64,000 nucleotides of DNA from Centroberyx gerrardi (Eukaryota; Chordata; Actinopteri; Beryciformes; Berycidae): contig NC_136019.1 of NCBI RefSeq assembly GCF_048128805.1, positions 15,937,881-16,001,880 of the forward strand, read 5' to 3'. A program made the position numbers and the translations under genes. The notes beneath the pieces are model-generated. The model had not been told where the DNA came from and searched no databases. It saw only the letters and a list, made by a program, of their open reading frames with translations. Shown here piece by piece: positions 61,394-64,000 of this stretch. Numbering within the stretch: the stretch's first letter is position 1; the number at the start of each line of letters is the position of its first letter.

Positions 61394-63491
61394 ATGGCAG
61401 CAGCAAGTTCAGACTTGGGCAGAAACAGAGTGGCTGGCAGTGGTTTCAGACCCACCAGAGGCCTGTACTTGATATTCAGCCTGCTGTGTCTGGTGGGTCT
61501 TGCCAATTCACTGTTAGAGATGGACACACTGGTAAGTACATTGTTGCTTACCCTTCCTGTACAATATGACTATAAGAAATTCTACAGGTGTTTGCCAAAC
61601 AGGGTAAAGGAGAGATGCAAGGTTCATGACTTCATGGCAGCTTGTAGCGGCCCCTCACCCTGTCAAGAAGACTTAATGTTGGCATATGTTTATTTAGTCA
61701 GTTACCTGAAATTGTAATTGTTAGAACTGCTGTCCTGTTTACATGCCAAAACCTTCACAACATGCTGATTTTCACTCTGAATCTGCAGGAAAAGCTCAAA
61801 GAGGAACTTCGGAACATAAAGCAAAAAGCGGAATCTGTAAAGGTGAGTGAATCAGGCTCCATTTTGCTCAAATGGTGGATGAGTAGGCTAGAGAGTCAGT
61901 TATGTGTGTGACAGTAAAGCGGCATTCATATGGGACATTTGGCATCTGTCACATTCACGGACAAGTATGCATTGTCTGTTGCTGTATGCCTTGAAACTTT
62001 TTGAAGCAGTCTGTACAAATTTCATTGGCTGATGAAGTCCGTTAGTGGATGTTTACCTGTGCGCCATCAAAAATTCAGCAAGTTTAAACTTTTTTGATGG
62101 ACTGGGTTGCGATATCTTGATGCGCTGCACTCCGACAATCCATGTTATTCGTTAATACATAGGTCTTATTGTAATACATGAAATATTTCCAATTTTTTGC
62201 TGTATCACAAATGCTCATGTGAACACCTAATTAAAATATTGTTTGTAAAGATTTGAGAAGAAAAACTGCATTTCACTTCAGAGCATCTACAGCTTTGGAG
62301 TAAGCTGGTTGGATAAGAGAACTGTAACTCATTCATAACTGACCATAAGTATTGCAATGACTGCGTTTACATGGACTTGAGTATCCCGGTTATGATCGGG
62401 TTTTTGAAGTATCCCGTTTTTGTGTTCGCGCATGTAAACATCATATCCCGATTTCAGAAACCTGGATAAGCCCTTATCCCGGTTTTGAGAAACCCGATTA
62501 TGCTAGCTGGAGTACTCCGAAAGAAACCGGGATACTGTTGCATGTATACATCTTATCCCAATTTCTGACCGCTGCAGACTACCTGCGCAGGCGCGGCTTC
62601 AGCCAAGTGACGTAACAGAAAAACACAAACAATGGCGGCAACGAGAGCGTCTCACTTCTGGAGCGATGAGGAAACGGAGTTTTGTCTTTCGGTGATGAAA
62701 GAATGAAATATACTTGGCAGTTTAGATGGGAGAAAGCATCGAAATGCTGACCTATTCAAGTCTGTAGTATACAGACTACAGGACGCCGTTTCCTAACACG
62801 TACAGTGGAGCAAGTCAGGTCACGGTGGAAAATACTAAATATAGCTTATAGCCGCTTATAGCCCGCTATAATCCAAAGTGGTCTCATTTGCAATAGCCAC
62901 AGTCAAATTAATTTAAGGTTAACAGTTACCTGTAAACATCACAGGCGCCTGCGCAAATAGCATGCAGTAATCAGTAACCAGGATACTAGTATCTATCATG
63001 TATATGGAGATATGAATAACCAGATTTCTCTGTGTTCCATGTAAACGCCATATCCAGAATATGATCAAAACCAGGATAAGCCTCATAACCAGGATACTCA
63101 AGTCCATGTAAAAGCAGTCATTATCTGTTACATAACAAACATAACATAGGGTAACATAGCAATATGTAGCAATATGTATATGCTATGTAATGAATCTGGT
63201 TTTTCTTTCCCCCAGGAAGACTATGAGTCAAAACACAGCGTCCTTTCAGAGGTTATGAATGAAAATGAGCGCTATGTGAACGCTATGCTGGCACTAATGG
63301 AGAGAGGTCCACCTGAGTTTAAATCACAGCAGGCATTTTTTGAGTCAATCAAGGCCTTCAGCGACACAATCAAGACTTTCATGGATGGGGTGGAGGAGCA
63401 TACAGCTGCAAGATTTGAGAACCTCGAAAATAAATTGGAAAGTACGAAAGAGCTGCTAAAAAGCCTTGAGGAGGATCATGATGAATTCTAA
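61394..63491 (+). CDS. Small membrane-anchored coiled-coil protein, copy 3
   Basis: Exons 61394-61531, 61789-61842 and 63216-63491 give 155 aa. The N-terminus MAAASSDLGRNRVAGSGF lacks one Gly relative to copy 1 but keeps the Arg residues; the hydrophobic segment is unchanged. The second exon is EKLKEELRNIKQKAESVK and the last starts EDYESKHSVLSEVMNENERY, ending EEDHDEF. Intron 2 is enlarged by a 761-bp transposon (62359-63119). The non-coding first exon ends at 60295 and the acceptor before the ATG exon is at 61365. Not recognised as a known family; an interferon link is suggested only by the upstream motif. Confidence 0.78.
62359..63119. mobile_element. DNA transposon in intron 2 of copy 3, with Myb/SANT-like relic
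   Basis: The ends GACTGCGTTTACATGGACTT and its near reverse complement (about 35 bp, continuing into GAGTATCC and GGTTATGA) flank the insert, with AT outside each end. The other copies have an uninterrupted ATTGCAATRTTTGTT at this point. Inside, from 62633, a frame reads HFWSDEETEFCLSVMKE, stop, NILGSLDGRKHRNADLFKS, a Myb/SANT-like DNA-binding domain of transposon type. Superfamily uncertain (PIF/Harbinger or ISL2EU-like). Confidence 0.8.
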
Positions 63492-64000
63492 CAGTTTCCA
63501 TTCCTGTCATTGTTTCTGTCTCTGATACTGTATCCATGTGTGAAGTCCTTCTGTTTTATTGTCCAACCTCAGTTTAATATTCTATATTCTCAGTTGTCCT
63601 TACTCCCCCTATTACAGAGGCAGGTGGTGAAAACTTTGTCCCACTGGCCAACACTGCAGACTGAAACTCGGCTTTTAAACATCAGCCCAACATGTTTTAG
63701 TAATATGGGACAAAGTTTGTATTTCAGAGTCAGTAATGCTAATTTGTGTTTTCCTCCTAACTGAACCTTTTGAAACTGAAGTAAAAAAAAAATATCAATG
63801 ATCTGCTCCAGCATGTCATATGCACATTATAATTATACATATACTTAGTAATATAAGGTTTATTTGTGTTTGCTTTTCTTGTTTTCTTTCTCTATTACTT
63901 TACATAGTTCACACCTTAACAGACAAAGCAGAGTGATTTAGTAATAAATATCTTAAGTGCATTTGGATGTTTGTTTCCTGAAGATCTATTATTAGGAATT
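63492..64000. repeat. Conserved 3' flank of the small-gene family (copy 3)
   Basis: Same 3' UTR and flank as the other copies, running to the window edge. If the pattern holds, another interferon-like motif and promoter lie a few hundred bases beyond 64000. Confidence 0.85.

Overview
The window looks like nuclear DNA of a ray-finned (teleost) fish. Genes are split by GT-AG introns, CA/GT microsatellites are very dense, class II transposons are abundant, and there are a TRIM ubiquitin-ligase gene and an orthologue of vertebrate SEMA4F. The species cannot be named from the sequence. There are no bacterial features, CRISPR arrays, rRNA or tRNA genes. Layout: (1) 1-15.2 kb, + strand: the 3' 14 coding exons (820 codons) and the 3' UTR of sema4f; its first exons lie to the left of the window. 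(2) 18.0-20.9 kb, - strand: a complete five-exon carbohydrate sulfotransferase of the CHST11/12/13 group. (3) 21-24 kb: two hAT-type elements with 8-bp target duplications and a long foldback. (4) 25.3-34.3 kb, - strand: a complete eight-exon TRIM gene (RING, B-boxes, coiled coil, PRY/SPRY; 546 aa) with its TATA promoter and an interferon-response-like GAAAGTGAAA motif. (5) 35.4-37.7 kb (-) and 49-64 kb (+): four copies of a family I do not recognise. It encodes about 155-aa proteins with a basic N-terminus, one hydrophobic segment and an acidic, probably coiled-coil C-terminal region. Three copies look intact and one is a deleted relic. (6) 37.7-42.2 kb: an LTR-retroelement fragment with a tRNA-Pro type primer-binding site, an elastase exon fragment, a decaying gene with a 33-bp (11-codon) repeat, and a dead Tc1-type transposase. 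(7) 42-49 kb: mostly repeats and unassigned DNA. How the parts relate: the TRIM gene and the small-protein genes share flanking sequence. The same 3' flank, the same GAAAGTGAAA motif and, for TRIM and copy 2, the same TATA promoter plus non-coding first exon recur in inverted and direct orientation. This points to a locus built by repeated duplication and rearrangement of a unit made of small gene, 3' flank and interferon-like promoter. TRIM proteins of this type often act in antiviral immunity, so an interferon-inducible role for the small proteins is a reasonable but untested inference. Several transposon insertions sit in some copies and not others, so empty and occupied sites can be compared directly and the order of events partly read.
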